Assembly (NCBI RefSeq): GCF_047511655.1
Contig: NC_133389.1
Location: forward strand, 151,481,973-151,545,972
Origin: Castor canadensis
Lineage: Eukaryota; Chordata; Mammalia; Rodentia; Castoridae
Direction of reading: 5' to 3'
Length of the DNA stretch: 64,000 bases
Below, piece after piece: positions 31,601-39,498 of this stretch. Each line of letters opens with the position of its first letter. Within the stretch, counting starts at the first letter, position 1. Under the pieces are notes generated by a model. It worked only from the letters and a program-made list of their open reading frames with translations, was not told where the DNA came from and made no database searches. Made by a program: the position numbers and the translations under genes.

Positions 31601-34524
31601 TGTTCTGACCAGGCTTTTATTCTTTCTTCATTGGCCAGATTCCTAGTACTTAGGATTGTTTCTTTTTGTTCTAGGAGTTTTAAAGCCAGCCATATCCTCA
31701 TTTCTGGTGATGGCCTAGTGACCCTCTCTGGCCTGTCCCACCTGCATAGTTTGATTAAGCATGGACAGAGGCATAGGGCTGTGTTTGATTTCCCACAGTT
31801 CAGCACATCAGTGCAGCCGTGGCTGAGTCCAGAACTACTGAGACAGGTCAGGTGTGGCCGTTGCATTGGGTTTTTCTTTGTGTCTCAATGTCTTCTGAGT
31901 TTGACTAAAGGACAGTTGTGTCCTTTATTGGGATTGGTGAATGGCTTACTGCAAGACCATTTTTTTTCTTGTAAAAAATGTTAGGGACTTTACACTGTAA
32001 ATTATATATTAGGTGGATCTTGATTTCACATTTATGGGGTTATTTTTCTGTTGTTCACCATCCTTTCTCAAAAAGCACATGTGTAACTTTTTTGTTAAGT
32101 TATTTGCACTAAAGGACTTCAATGAATTGTGTTCTACAGGATTTACATGGATATAATGTGAAGTCAGATATTTACAGTGTTGGGATTACAGCATGTGAAT
32201 TAGCCAGTGGGCAGATACCGTTCCAAGATATGCATAGGACTCAGGTAAGTGCTTCTAAAATCCCTGAGCTATTTGCCTTTTATAGGCTGTCTTACATTCT
32301 AGATAATTCCTGTTAAACATGTTTATTGTAGAGTCTTAGGAGCTTTTTGTCATTCCATTGTTTTAATATTTTGCCTGGAAAGGGTTTAAGGGCTTTCTTC
32401 TTCCTCTTAGATGCTGTTACAGAAACTGAAAGGTCCTCCATATAACCCATTGGATATCAGTATTTTCCTTCAGTCAGACTCCAGAATGAAAAATTCCCGA
32501 TCAGGTATAGACTCTGGGATTGGAGAGAGTGTACTTGTCTCCAGTGGAACTCACACAGTTAACAGTGAACGACTGCACACACCATCCTCAAAAACCTTCT
32601 CTCCTGCCTTCCTTAGCTTGGTACAGCTCTGCCTGCAGCAAGATCCTGAGAAAAGGTAATATTGGCTACTTCTAAATAGCACAGAATGCAAGTGCTATAT
32701 ATTTTATAGAGGCTTTGTGATATTACCCTTCCCATAAAATTAAAATATTTTTTCAATCTTTTGATGAAAAAATTAGTCTAATCTAGAAAATAACAATGCT
32801 AAGATCAAGTAGGAGTGGTAACCAAATGGAAAGAACACTGTATTCAAAATCAGAAGAGTTGGGCTTCAGTCTTAGCTATACTATTTTCTACCCAAGTCAA
32901 CCTTGTAAAACTCAGATGTTTTTGAAAACATCACTCTTTCTGGACATTAATTACTGCATGTATATTAAGACATTTTAGAAACTTCTAAGCAATATAAAAA
33001 TGTAAGTTGTTGGGGCTGGAAGCATGGCTTTAGTACCACCTGCCTAGCAAGCGCAAAGCCCTGAGTACAAGCTCCAATACCACCAAAAAAGAAAGTTGCT
33101 GCTATTCTATTGTAGGTAACAATATATTAGTATTTTTGGAGAGATTTGTGCATCTTTTTTTTAAGCTCCTTAGTACCTATTGTAGCTCCTTATAGTGGAT
33201 GCCCAATAATGAGTATGGATTAATTGAAGGATACTTCTAAAATTATTTCCTCCCATTAGTCAAGGTTGGAACTGAGAATTGGCCTTCTAACAGATTTTTT
33301 TTTCTTACTATTATATATTAGATATTATAGGTCTAAGCCTACTTTTCTTTTTGCTGGTACTGGAGTTTGAACTCAGGCCTCACACTGGCTAGGCAGGTGC
33401 TCCACCACTTGAACCATACCCCCAGCCCTTTTTAGCTTTAGTTAATTTTCAGATAGAGTCTTGAGCTGGCCTGGACCATGATCCTCCTAACTGTACCTCC
33501 TGACTAGCTAGGATTACAGGTATGCACCTCCACACCCAGCTTTTTTGTTATTGTTAATTGAGATGGATCTCACTAACTTTTTTCCTGGGCTAGCCTTGAG
33601 CTACAATCCTCTGGATCTCTGCCTCCCAATTAGCTGGAATTATAAGCATAAGCCACCATGGCTGATATCCCTAATTTCTAATATATTTACACACATAAAA
33701 TCTACATTCTGGTATGAAGTTCTGTTTTTTAAATAACTTTTTAAAAAATTTCAGGCCATCAGCAAGAAGTTTATTATCCCATGTATTCTTCAAACAGGTG
33801 AGTTAATCTATCGTCTGTTGTCTAGATATTTTTAAATACTATTAAAAAGTCACCTCATTTTGTTGACTTCATGAGATAGTTTGATTGCCAAGAGTCTTAC
33901 TATTAACTTTCTTACAAAGTAAAGTTAGAAATAGAAAAATATTTTAGTAGTTCAGTTATAGACTTTCTAAAAGATTTCCATTCTGTGAAATAAAATGAGT
34001 AAAAACTAGATTATCATCATATGTTATTATATGCTCACTATATATGTTTAGACTTTTTTTCTATATTGGCTAGAAATAATGGGAGGGCAAAATAATTCTG
34101 ATAAAAATCATTTGAATAGGCTTTTAATTCTTCCTGTTTTCTGATTATCAGAATCAAAAGCATTTTAGAGAAAATACCTAAAAGTAATTTTAAACCTTTT
34201 TTTTGGTGGTACTGGGGTTTCAATTCAAAACTTCCCACTTGCTAGGCAGGAGCTCTACCACTTGAGCCATGCCTCAGCCCCTAAACACTTTTAAAATGAT
34301 TTTTGAAAATTACTTATTGCTAATAAAATTGATGTTTTGAATTTATGTACCAACAGCCTTATTTTGAGTTTCTTTAACAGATGAAAGAAGAAAGCCAGGA
34401 TTCCATACTCTCACTGTTGCCCCCTGCTTATAACAAGCCATCAGTAGTACTGCCTCCAGTGTTACCTTGGACTGAGCCGGAATGTGATTTTCCTAATGAA
34501 GAAGACCCAGACTGGGAATTCTAG
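4281..34524 (+). CDS. STRADB: STRAD-beta pseudokinase (STE20-related adaptor), 11 coding exons
   Basis: The coding exons are 4281-4292, 6285-6365, 23678-23777, 28200-28321, 29355-29463, 30375-30498, 31675-31846, 32140-32244, 32411-32655, 33755-33797 and 34381-34524. All junctions are GT..AG, phases agree, and the joined frame is 418 residues plus stop, the length known for the human protein. The product is a STE20-type pseudokinase that with MO25 (CAB39) activates LKB1/STK11. The sequence shows the expected decay of catalytic motifs: HRD is replaced by HRSFKAS across the exon 7/8 junction, and DFG by SGLS (in [10 protein letters not shown]). The VAIK lysine position is kept as VTIKIT, and the glycine loop reads GRGFDN. 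The C-terminus is DPDWEF, whose WEF tail docks on MO25. No frameshift or premature stop is seen. STRAD-alpha is excluded by the WSPPSTRAS and [10 protein letters not shown] segments typical of the beta paralogue. The gene starts in a CpG island shared with TRAK2. Confidence 0.96.
6285..6365 (+). CDS. STRADB: STRADB exon 3 (residues 5-31)
   Basis: This 81-nt exon lies between acceptor cttccag and donor GTAAGA and is in phase 0 at both ends. It encodes the Cys-rich N-terminal stretch [12 protein letters not shown] and the following linker. The next intron (6366-23677) is 17.3 kb long and holds the nested LINE-1s. Confidence 0.93.
6380..7465 (+). repeat. LINE-2 (L2) fragment, 3' half
   Basis: The order of motifs follows the L2 3' region: 'cctccctctgcttgaaatgcctttttccctcctcctgaaattcttcctcattcacaaag', then 'gaagtctttccaattatg', then 'gggatcctgtcttatttatcttgctctcctcaaggcagtgcctgatatat'. 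It is diverged, and its left limit is uncertain. Confidence 0.6.
7466..8455. other. STRADB intron 3, no feature recognised
   Basis: This is AT-rich sequence with no convincing exon, RNA gene or named repeat. A short (ATC)n run lies at 8429-8446. Confidence 0.4.
8506..8601 (-). mobile_element. ID-derived tRNA-like SINE inserted in old L1
   Basis: A T-rich tail on the left, then the reverse complement of the tRNA-like box (ggtttgaactc... gctgtaccacttgagccact). A perfect 16-bp target-site duplication cgatatttggcatttt lies at 8490-8505 and 8602-8617. The cut site TTTT/GA is typical of L1 endonuclease. Confidence 0.9.
8950..9117 (-). mobile_element. B1-dID-type composite SINE fragment in old L1
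   Basis: It reads 'gatgctgtaccacttgagccac', then 'ataggatcttgcaaactatttgccaagtctggcc', 'tcctccccatctaagcctcccaagtaggtaggattataggtgtgagccacc'. That is the tRNA-like tail fragment followed by a B1-like unit in reverse. Confidence 0.7.
13080..13093. repeat. target-site duplication, left copy
   Basis: cattaatcattctt differs by one base from the copy at 20689-20702. The older L1 sequence continues across the pair when the younger L1 is removed. Confidence 0.9.
13105..13186 (-). mobile_element. apparent 3'-transduced flank with its own poly-A signal
   Basis: Beyond the L1's own A-rich end, about 80 bp of sequence unlike L1 precedes the terminal poly-A. AATAAA on the - strand (plus 13128-13123) lies 18 nt before that tail. 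This is the arrangement left when an L1 transcript reads through its weak signal and uses one in the flank of the source locus. Confidence 0.7.
13222..13790 (-). repeat. duplicated L1 3' UTR (two ~290-bp copies)
   Basis: The block beginning 'ttttattattcatatgtgcata' and ending 'ttaccttctaggttaattc' occurs at about 13221-13490 and again at about 13511-13767. By eye roughly one base in ten differs. Each copy ends on the - strand in an A-rich tract (13491-13510 and 13189-13220). The C-rich parts correspond to the polypurine tract typical of L1 3' UTRs. Confidence 0.85.
13977..17805 (-). pseudogene. L1 ORF2 (endonuclease-reverse transcriptase), disabled
   Basis: The ATG at 17805-17803 starts [20 protein letters not shown], the APE-like endonuclease. 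Motifs CCLQETH and VVGDFN follow. RT motifs include [19 protein letters not shown] and FADD (15707-15696), and the C-terminal cysteine segment lies near 14.4 kb. The total length of about 1276 codons equals that of rodent and human ORF2. Breaks are one frameshift near 17295 and in-frame stops at 16992-16994, 16086-16088, 16074-16076 and 14409-14411. After the frameshift all remaining pieces share one frame. ORF1 and ORF2 are 50 nt apart. Confidence 0.92.
17856..18947 (-). pseudogene. L1 ORF1 (RNA-binding protein), one premature stop
   Basis: The frame starts at ATG 18947-18945 and reads about 364 residues to a stop at 17856, broken once by TAA at 18779-18777. It has the ORF1p layout: a charged coiled coil rich in E/K/R (for example [16 protein letters not shown]), an RRM-like centre ([14 protein letters not shown]), and a C-terminal domain with [20 protein letters not shown]1p is the trimeric nucleic-acid chaperone that coats L1 RNA. 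The upstream ATG choice is an inference; the frame downstream of 18707 is fully open. Confidence 0.85.
19579..19621. repeat. (CA)n microsatellite
   Basis: About 21 uninterrupted CA units lie inside the L1 5' UTR, so this is probably length-polymorphic. Confidence 0.95.
20671..20681 (-). promoter_or_regulatory. YY1-type site at the L1 5' end
   Basis: On the - strand this is CCAAGATGGCG(G), the YY1 core AAGATGGCGG, eight bases inside the element's 5' end. Human L1 has a YY1 site in the same place that directs accurate start-site choice, so this supports a full-length 5' end. Confidence 0.75.
20689..20702. repeat. target-site duplication, right copy
   Basis: cattagtcattctt pairs with 13080-13093 and marks the precise 5' end of the younger L1. 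Confidence 0.9.
20703..22850 (-). mobile_element. older LINE-1, right part (5' end of ORF1 and 5' UTR)
   Basis: The sequence resumes exactly after the target-site duplication of the younger L1 ('atcatcattctcctgagctc...'), continuing the N-terminal region of ORF1. It then passes into an A/G-rich stretch and a 5' UTR carrying 67-bp tandem repeats (21872-22140). The 5' limit near 22.85 kb is approximate. Confidence 0.75.
21872..22140 (-). repeat. 67-bp tandem repeats in the older L1 5' UTR
   Basis: The marker 'gtcttgggg' (or 'gtcttggg') recurs at 21939, 22006 and 22073, an exact 67-bp spacing. It is followed each time by related sequence (gagctctagc..., ...cctttgccctt / cacccttcct). A fourth, weaker unit begins near 21872. 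These resemble promoter monomers of rodent L1s. Confidence 0.65.
22937..23250 (+). mobile_element. composite B1-B1-ID-like SINE, ~310 bp
   Basis: It has two Alu/B1-like units in a row ('ggcatggtggcacatgcctataatcc', then 'gtatgtctgaaatccctagtgc...gaggtcagcctgggc'), followed by the tRNA-like unit 'catgactcaagtggtactttacctgctttgcaagtac...gagttcaaaccccaatactgcc'. It is oriented + and lies just upstream of STRADB exon 4. Confidence 0.8.
23678..23777 (+). CDS. STRADB: STRADB exon 4 (N-terminal linker to start of kinase fold)
   Basis: The acceptor is aatgcag and the donor GTAATA. The exon encodes [16 protein letters not shown] and [10 protein letters not shown], which leads into the first beta strand of the pseudokinase fold. 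It ends one base into a glycine codon that is completed by exon 5. Confidence 0.95.
24180..24489 (-). mobile_element. composite B1-B1-ID-like SINE, reverse orientation
   Basis: The order is the reverse of the + copy: tRNA-like box first (gcactctaccacttgagca), then two B1-like units. An 11-bp target-site duplication caaattatttt lies at 24169-24179 and 24490-24500. Confidence 0.85.
24990..25560 (+). repeat. probable ancient mammalian repeat fragment
   Basis: Text such as 'agcagagaccaatcctgactaacttaaagcaaaaaatga' and 'gactccttatggcctttgcttc' resembles an old interspersed repeat with a + orientation. The family is not assigned. Confidence 0.35.
25735..25890 (-). repeat. MIR fragment
   Basis: 'cattttgcagatgagggtactgtagctctgagatgatcatacagcc' and the following 'gatttgaaatcagaccttt' are the reverse complement of the MIR core. 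Confidence 0.7.
26332..26483 (+). mobile_element. B1-like SINE
   Basis: 'gcatggttgggcacacctgtaatcccaggactcaggagctgaggcag', 'gtgagttcaaggtgattctgggctatgtagtgagtttgaggacaacctgggctacatagcagagatcttgtctc' and an A-rich tail follow the B1 consensus order. Confidence 0.85.
26520..26955 (+). mobile_element. ancient L1 fragment (ORF2 end/3' region)
   Basis: 'actacatgacccagcaatcactcccaggtatttgcc', 'caactcaaatatccaccaacctgtgaatagatgaa' and 'tgatgaatctcaaaagcattatgctgcataaaagaagctaagcacaaaag' match the ORF2 C-terminal part of old mammalian L1s in + orientation. Confidence 0.8.
26956..27380 (-). mobile_element. L1 ORF2 fragment, split by an ID element
   Basis: 'gttttaatttgcatttctctatcttgagtatctttttcatatgcttattggcc' and 'tattctggatgtaagtcttatcagatagaag' are reverse-complement L1 ORF2 C-terminal sequence. 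The ID element at 27180-27280 interrupts it. Confidence 0.75.
27180..27280 (+). mobile_element. ID element (BC1-related tRNA-Ala SINE)
   Basis: The ~75-bp body 'gttggagatttagctcagtggaagagcgcttgcctggcaagtg...gccctgagttcggtccccagcacc' is a near-consensus ID with pol III A box (tagctcagtgg) and B box (gttcggtcc). A long A tail follows. The direct repeat ttgtaagag lies at 27171-27179 and 27284-27292. ID elements are rodent-specific. Confidence 0.93.
27381..28190. other. STRADB intron 4, no named feature
   Basis: This is unassigned intronic sequence. A 69-codon - strand frame at 27508-27717 has no recognisable family and no splice support. Confidence 0.4.
28200..28321 (+). CDS. STRADB: STRADB exon 5 (glycine-loop and beta3 region)
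   Basis: The acceptor is tgattacag and the donor GTAATG. The exon encodes the [15 protein letters not shown] loop and the VTIKIT strand, where kinases have VAIK, so the lysine is kept in this paralogue. It ends on a codon boundary (ALQ). Confidence 0.95.
28955..29278 (+). repeat. MIR element split by a tRNA-like SINE
   Basis: The left half 'ctctggagtcagactaagttc...attaactatgtgcttgtggacaag' and right half 'aaaatgggactcataatatcac...gagtggttgtgagatttacagagatgaaagcactaagaacactgcagagc' together follow MIR order. The insertion lies at 29071-29178. Confidence 0.8.
29071..29178 (+). mobile_element. ID-derived tRNA-like SINE inside MIR
   Basis: 'ggtggtgtggttcagattgtagagcacctgcctaggaagctcaatgccctgagttcaaaccccagtaccacc' plus an A/TA tail. 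The direct repeat aaaatgggattcat (29057-29070) against aaaatgggactcat downstream marks the target-site duplication with one change. Confidence 0.87.
29355..29463 (+). CDS. STRADB: STRADB exon 6 (alphaC to hinge)
   Basis: The acceptor is gttctag and the donor GTAAGA. The exon encodes [18 protein letters not shown] and the hinge region [11 protein letters not shown]. It ends one base into the next glycine codon. Confidence 0.95.
29880..29985 (+). repeat. L2/MIR 3'-end-like fragment
   Basis: 'cacatagtacttactacagtgcggtgttcagtaagcgtgctgaataattaagtaaatgg' resembles the common L2/MIR terminal sequence. It is diverged. Confidence 0.4.
30139..30220 (-). mobile_element. ID-like SINE
   Basis: 'ggtgctggggatcaaacccagggcatgagcatgctagtacacactttacctctgagctatatccccag' is the reverse complement of an ID body. 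Confidence 0.8.
30375..30498 (+). CDS. STRADB: STRADB exon 7 (alphaD-alphaE, up to degenerate HRD)
   Basis: The acceptor is ctttcag and the donor GTATTT. The exon encodes [16 protein letters not shown] and [12 protein letters not shown], and ends two bases into the arginine of the former HRD motif. Confidence 0.95.
30590..31670. other. STRADB intron 7, no named feature
   Basis: This is AT-rich intronic DNA with no recognised repeat or exon. Confidence 0.4.
31675..31846 (+). CDS. STRADB: STRADB exon 8 (pseudo-catalytic loop and pseudo-activation segment)
   Basis: The acceptor is gttctag and the donor GTCAGG. The exon completes HRSFKAS, which lacks the catalytic aspartate, and carries LSGLS in place of DFG. 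It then encodes the activation-segment region ending in WLSPELLRQ, where SPE stands for the usual APE. These substitutions are the hallmark of a STRAD pseudokinase. Confidence 0.96.
32140..32244 (+). CDS. STRADB: STRADB exon 9 (alphaF region)
   Basis: The acceptor is ttctacag and the donor GTAAGT, with 35 codons in phase 0. The exon encodes [20 protein letters not shown], the kinase alphaF helix with its conserved SDIYSVG, then PFQDMHRTQ. Confidence 0.96.
32411..32655 (+). CDS. STRADB: STRADB exon 10 (C-lobe insert, serine-rich)
   Basis: The acceptor is cctcttag and the donor GTAATA. The exon encodes [14 protein letters not shown], a serine-rich insert ([12 protein letters not shown] and neighbours) and the helix [20 protein letters not shown]. 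It ends two bases into the arginine codon. Confidence 0.96.
33011..33092 (+). mobile_element. ID-derived tRNA-like SINE
   Basis: 'gctggaagcatggctttagtaccacctgcctagcaagcgcaaagccctgagtacaagctccaataccacc' followed by an A-rich tail, in STRADB intron 10. Confidence 0.8.
33340..33665 (-). mobile_element. composite B1-B1-ID-like SINE, reverse
   Basis: The tRNA-like unit (ggtgctccaccacttgaacc) is on the left. Two B1-like units follow, with 'ctagctaggattacaggtatgcacctcc' and 'attagctggaattataagcataagccacc'. It ends about 90 bp before STRADB exon 11. Confidence 0.85.
33755..33797 (+). CDS. STRADB: STRADB exon 11 (43-nt micro-like exon)
   Basis: The acceptor is atttcag and the donor GTGAGT. The exon encodes [14 protein letters not shown], the last helix of the kinase fold. 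It is flanked closely by SINE insertions on the left (33340-33665) and right (34198-34282). Confidence 0.93.
34198..34282 (-). mobile_element. ID-derived tRNA-like SINE, reverse
   Basis: 'ggtggtactggggtttcaattcaaaacttcccacttgctaggcaggagctctaccacttgagccatgcc' after a T-rich tail, in the last STRADB intron. Confidence 0.85.
34381..34524 (+). CDS. STRADB: STRADB exon 12 coding part (C-terminal tail, WEF motif)
   Basis: The acceptor is tttaacag. Forty-seven codons end in DPDWEF and TAG at 34522-34524. The Trp-Glu-Phe tail is the known MO25 (CAB39) docking motif of STRAD proteins. Confidence 0.97.
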   Translation: MKEESQDSILSLLPPAYNKPSVVLPPVLPWTEPECDFPNEEDPDWEF

Positions 34525-35215
34525 GGCTGCCAAATCATTTCATGTCCTATATACTTGACACTTTCTCCTTGCTGCTTTTTCTCCTGTATTGCTAGGTACA
34601 AATACCAGAATTATACTTGAAAATACAGTTGGTGCACTGGAGAATCTATCATTTAAAACCACTCTGTTCACTGGGCATTGATTGATAACCCTTCTGCTTA
34701 GATCAGAGTGCCTTCACAACTCCAGGGAAACATCAGAATTACTAATGTAGCTATAGTTAGTGTCATTTATTCTTGATTTTTCCCCCCAAGCTGTGACCAC
34801 TTCTTTCTTGTTCTCTCAGTGTAATTTTTTTTGAGCCAGTTAGTTTTTTTGACCTCTTGCTGTTCTCTTGGGAATAAGCCTTCAGAGGACAGTGCTTTCA
34901 AGGACATCTTGTTCTTCCATATCCTCTAGCCTCTTTGATCAGCTGTTAGACCAACAGGCTAGTTTATCCTGACACCAAACCCTATTTTTAGAGAAGGGAA
35001 ATGTTTATATTTCCCCTTTTTCTTCTGCTAATGTTAATAGATTATGGTAACACCAAACTGAGCCTAACTCCCTTGAAATTATAAAGATGCAGTTGCTTTT
35101 TTTAAAGTAATAAAAGGGGGCACTAAAGTAACACTTTTCTATCTATGTAAGTTATAGATCCTGAATTCATGCACCCCGTGGGGGCTCAATAAAGATTTAT
35201 TGAATTGAGTTATGC
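34525..35215 (+). other. STRADB: STRADB 3' UTR with two poly-A signals
   Basis: After the stop codon about 690 nt of non-repetitive sequence runs to two AATAAA hexamers, at 35109-35114 and 35188-35193. The second is followed by TG/T-rich sequence (from about 35207), so cleavage near 35.21 kb is likely. The end is an estimate. Confidence 0.6.
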
Positions 35216-35944
35216 TTTTATTTTTGTTGTATGAATTGACATAGAACACAGATCCTAATTTGTTTTGCCAAGAGATGTCTCTTGAACAGATTGATTTACA
35301 TAACCTAACGAATTGGGGACAACTAGTTGTTTGGTTCAATAGAGGCAGAAGGCATGCTGGCTTCTTAAATGATTATTGCTCCTGCACAGGGTACAACATT
35401 TAAAAACATATGGCTCTTAATTAATGGCATTTATATGCAAAAGAGAGATGCTTGTCACAAAAATTTGCAGTTTGAGCTCTGATAAATTGGGACTCTGTCA
35501 GTGGATTTTCTTAATCTATAAAACTTCATACAAGTTATTTTTACATGATTATTTTAAGATTACCCAAAATATAAATAATACAGAAATAACAGGCAACTTG
35601 AAACACAATCCTTTGTAGTTTACTAAACCCTCTCAAGAATGAATGTTGGAGTTATTCTATCAGTACAGCCACCAAGACCTGCAAAGGTGAAAGCTAAAGG
35701 TGAAAGAATTTTGAATGGCCAGAAGAGGGAGAGGATGAAGACCAGTTGAGGCCCTGAGAACAGCTGCAGTGGTGGGAGCTGTAGTTCATCCCACTTACCT
35801 CTCCCTTTGAATTCCCCTCAGCTAGAGAAGCCCATAGAAATCTTAAAAGATCCTGATTCTGTGTGGGGGTTCTCTTGCATATGTATAGTGTGTGTATATG
35901 TGTAGGGGGGAATCATGAAATGATGTCTCTTAGCTCTCCTATTG
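35216..35944. other. intergenic, no feature recognised
   Basis: This sequence beyond the STRADB end shows no named repeat or exon. Confidence 0.4.
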
Positions 35945-36445
35945 TGGATGTATTAGGGTTCTCTGCAGAAATAGAGCCAATAGAATGTATGCATGTATAT
36001 TGTTTATACATATAAAATATATGTGTGTTAACATTCATACATACATAAACAAATTTTAAGCAGTTGGTTCATGCAACTGTTGAGGCCTACAAATTCCAAG
36101 ATCTGCTGTGTGAGTCAGCAAGCTGGAGACCCAAGACCCAATAATGGAGTTCTAGTCCAAAGGCTATCTTATCAGGCTCAAGACCCAGGACAAGACAGTA
36201 TTTCAGCTTGTGTTAAAAGGCAGAGAGCTGATGCCCCACTTCTAATACTGTTGGGCAGGAGGAACTCTTTTACTTGGAAGAGTTTAGCATTTCTTGTTCT
36301 ATTCTGGTCTTCGGTGATTATGTGAGGCTCACCCACATTAGGGAGGGCTATCAAAATGTTAATCTTACTGAGAAACACCTGAATGTTTGGCCAAATATCC
36401 GTGTACTCTGTGGCCCAGTGTTGTTGACATAAAATTAACCATTGC
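35945..36445 (+). repeat. ancient mammalian interspersed repeat (family unassigned)
   Basis: The sequence begins 'tgtattagggttctctgcagaaatagagccaatag'. It passes through 'agcaagctggagacccaagacc' and 'gtgaggctcacccacattagggagggc', and ends near 'ctctgtggcccagtgttgttgacataaaattaacc'. This is a widely dispersed mammalian repeat pattern that I recognise but cannot name safely. Confidence 0.6.
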
Positions 36446-36529
36446 AGGAGCTATTGTAATTGACTGATAGCTTCACTCTGTATATGAATGCCTTCTTGAG
36501 TTTGTACCATAATCACTTCTTGTTTTAAT

Positions 36530-37005
36530 AGTTTTTATTGGCTGCTCTAGCAAATTGCTACAAACTTAGTGACTTAAAACACCAGTCTATTTTACAGTTC
36601 TGTTACTCCAAAGCCCAAAATGAGTCTCATTGTGGTAAAACCGATTCCTTCTGGGGACTCTAGAGGAGAATCTGTTTCCTTGCCCTCTCTGGCTTTCAAA
36701 GGCAGTCTACATTCCTCAGCTTGTGGCCTTCTTTGTCCACAAAGTCAGAAATGTCATTTCTCTTTCTTCCATTCCTTCTACTTTTAAAGACCCTTGTGAT
36801 TCCATAGGGTATAGCCAAATAATCCAGAATAATTTCTCTTCCTACTTTCAGCTGATTAGAAACCTTGATTCCCCTTAACTATGTAACCTAACATAGTTCT
36901 AAGTTCTAGGATTAACATGTAGGGGTTTTTCACTATAGAAGGCAACATTCAGAGTTTCCTGGGATTAGGACAGGCTTGGGACCATTATTCTGACTACCAC
37001 ACATG
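36530..37005 (+). repeat. second ancient interspersed repeat
   Basis: 'tgctctagcaaattgctacaaacttagtgacttaaaacacc', 'ctagaggagaatctgtttccttgccctctctggctt' and 'gggaccattattctgactaccacac' form a familiar dispersed mammalian repeat; the family is not assigned. Confidence 0.6.
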
Positions 37006-37079
37006 TTGACTCTCATCCTGATGTTTTTGAAGGACCCAAACTAGCAATCACCATAGCTAACATGCCTTCCTATGAACAC

Positions 37080-37250
37080 CTATAGAACTCTCCCCAAACA
37101 GCACTTATGCAACTCTTATTATAATTACTTCTGTGTTTGTGTCCCCAGTTGACTGTGTCCTTGAGCATACTTACTGACTAGGATATTCCTGGTTTTTAAC
37201 AAAAATGTCTGGCATATTGTAGATGTTTAATAAAGATTTAAGGATTTACA
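37080..37250 (+). repeat. L2-like 3' fragment
   Basis: 'gactgtgtccttgagcatacttactgactaggatattcctgg...gtctggcatattgtagatgtttaataaagatttaagg' has the L2 end pattern. Confidence 0.5.
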
Positions 37251-37825
37251 GTGTATGAAACAAAAAGACTTGAAAATTTTAGAGATGTAATATTTCCATC
37301 TAGTAACTATTTCCTTTAGTTCAAGCCAGATCAGTGGTTTTCCTCTTTAAGTACCATGGATCAGTTGCCAATTAGCGCTTAATCCATTTCTCCACTCTGT
37401 TCTGCTCTGCTTCACAGGCTACTACATTTCCCATTCACTCACATTCTGTGGTATCTGGGGAGGCAATAGTGGAAGGTCAGAGCTAAAAGAAGAAAGAAAT
37501 ACGGCATCTGCCACTCAAATGCCTAGTCTTCTAGTGTTCCTGACTTCAAGACTCTACTAACACTACTTCCTCCTGCTTCCCTTCCACCTGAGTGATGGAA
37601 GTACTTCCTGCTCTTGGTGATCCCTGGGTTCCCTCGGGATCCCTTTTGGCTTCTTACCCTTGATCCATCATGCATAAAACTAATTCCCTGTATTCCTTCT
37701 ACTTGAAAAATCTGGAGTTACTTGTGTTTTCGCAGTTATGTGCCAACTAATACAAGTATAAATGCTCCTCAACCTACGATGGGGTTTCACCCAGATAAAC
37801 CAGCTATAAATTGAAACTATCCTTC

Positions 37826-37946
37826 CAGTCATGATGGTTCATACCTGTAATCCCAGAAGTAGGGGGCTGCGGCAGGATGACTGCAAGCTTGAGACCAGCC
37901 TGGGCTACATAGACCCTATCTCCGCCCTCCCCACACCCCAAAAAAG
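37826..37946 (+). mobile_element. B1-like SINE
   Basis: 'catgatggttcatacctgtaatcccagaagtagggggctgcggcaggatgactgcaagcttgagaccagcctgggctacatagaccctatctc' with an A-rich end. It interrupts a diverged repeat-like stretch (37760-38110). Confidence 0.8.
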
Positions 37947-38110
37947 AAAGAAAATATCCCAAGAGAAAATGCACTTAATATACCTAACTTATCAAAACTT
38001 GTAGCTGAGCAACACAGCACACTGTGGAGCATCAGCTGTTGCCCTTTGTGACTTGGTGGCCGACGGGACTGGCCAGTCTCATGCAAGAGCATCATGCGTC
38101 ACTAGTCCAG

Positions 38111-38867
38111 GAAAACATGAGAATTCAACACATCCTTTCTATGGAGTAAGTATAAGTTTCACTTCATTGTAAATTTAAAAATCCCAAGTTGAATCGTCTA
38201 TACTGACAATTTTGAGGATTACTAGAAATTCTTGATCCTCATAAAAAAATCACTACTCTGATTATAACATTGAATGAATGATCAGGAATTTATGTTCTCC
38301 ATTAGCCAATTCTTTTTTAACAGAATGGTCTTTATGATTTCTGGTAGAAAAACTGAAACTGAACAAAAATTTTGTGAATTGAAATTTTTGCTTTTCAGGA
38401 CCGAGTCAAAGTTCAATGAAACTGTACTTTATAGAAATCAGACCAGTTCTTCGTCCTCTATATTAACTTTGGTAGATAGGTGATATATATGCAGTTTCTA
38501 CAATTTTATGTAGCTTTTTGAGTTTGGTGCAATTAAAAAGGCCCTTTCACAGTTTTTCAAGAAAGTTAGAAAGTCATGCTAGTGTAAGAGCTGCCTCAGG
38601 AATTAGTACTAGAATCTTTTATTATCCTTATTCATCACGTAAAAAAGTGCAGTATCAAGTGATGTTAAAGTTAATAGTTTTGTAAGCCCAAAGAATGGTT
38701 GACCGTCGAATCTAGAAATACAACTAGAGCTATAGAATAGAGTTGAGTCTTAACAAAAGGCCAAACACAGATAACAAATGAAGAACCTGGAGGACAAGTA
38801 TAATTTAGAGTGTAACAAATGTTGGGGAAGTTAGAGAATATTTCACTCCAAAATACAATTGGAGTGA
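38111..38867. other. intergenic, nothing recognised
   Basis: AT-rich sequence with no exon or named repeat. Confidence 0.4.
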
Positions 38868-39200
38868 TTTTTTTTTTTTGTTGGTAAGGAAGTTTGGACT
38901 CAGGGCCTTGTGCTTGCTAGGCAGGCACTCTTATCACTTGAGTCACTCTGCCAGCCCTTTTTGCTTTAGTTACTTTTTGAATAGGGTCTTGCAAGTATGC
39001 CCAGGCCAGCATGGACTGCTGTCCTTCTATTTATACTTACTTCATAGCTGGGATTATAGATGGGAACCACTGTACCCAACTTTTTATTGGTTGAGATGGG
39101 GTCAATAACTGTTTCACCAGGCTGGTCTCAAATCATGATCCTAACAATCTCTGCCTGTTGAGTAGCTAGGATTACAGATGTGAGCCATCATGCCCAGCTG
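38868..39200 (-). mobile_element. composite B1-B1-ID-like SINE, reverse
   Basis: A T-run, then 'cttgtgcttgctaggcaggcactcttatcacttgagtcactctgcc', then two B1-like units ending 'gagtagctaggattacagatgtgagccatcatgcccagc'. Confidence 0.87.
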
Positions 39201-39498
39201 GAGTAGTATTTTTACAAAGGGAAAAACTTTGCTTATGAATATCAACTGAAAATGTATTTCTGAATTTATGGTTTATAAACAAAAACACATTTACAGTAAA
39301 TGTGTTTATTTTTCATTTTAGACTTAACAAAATGGTTCTAACAAGATGAAATTTTGTCATTCTATTATACAAAAGGAAAAATCTCCAAACCATTTTGTTA
39401 ATGGAGAAGTGATATTCTCATTGGCCTAATATTCCATTCTGAACTCTTTGACATTTACATGATATCACAAATGAGCCAACATTTTTCAGCATCCTCTT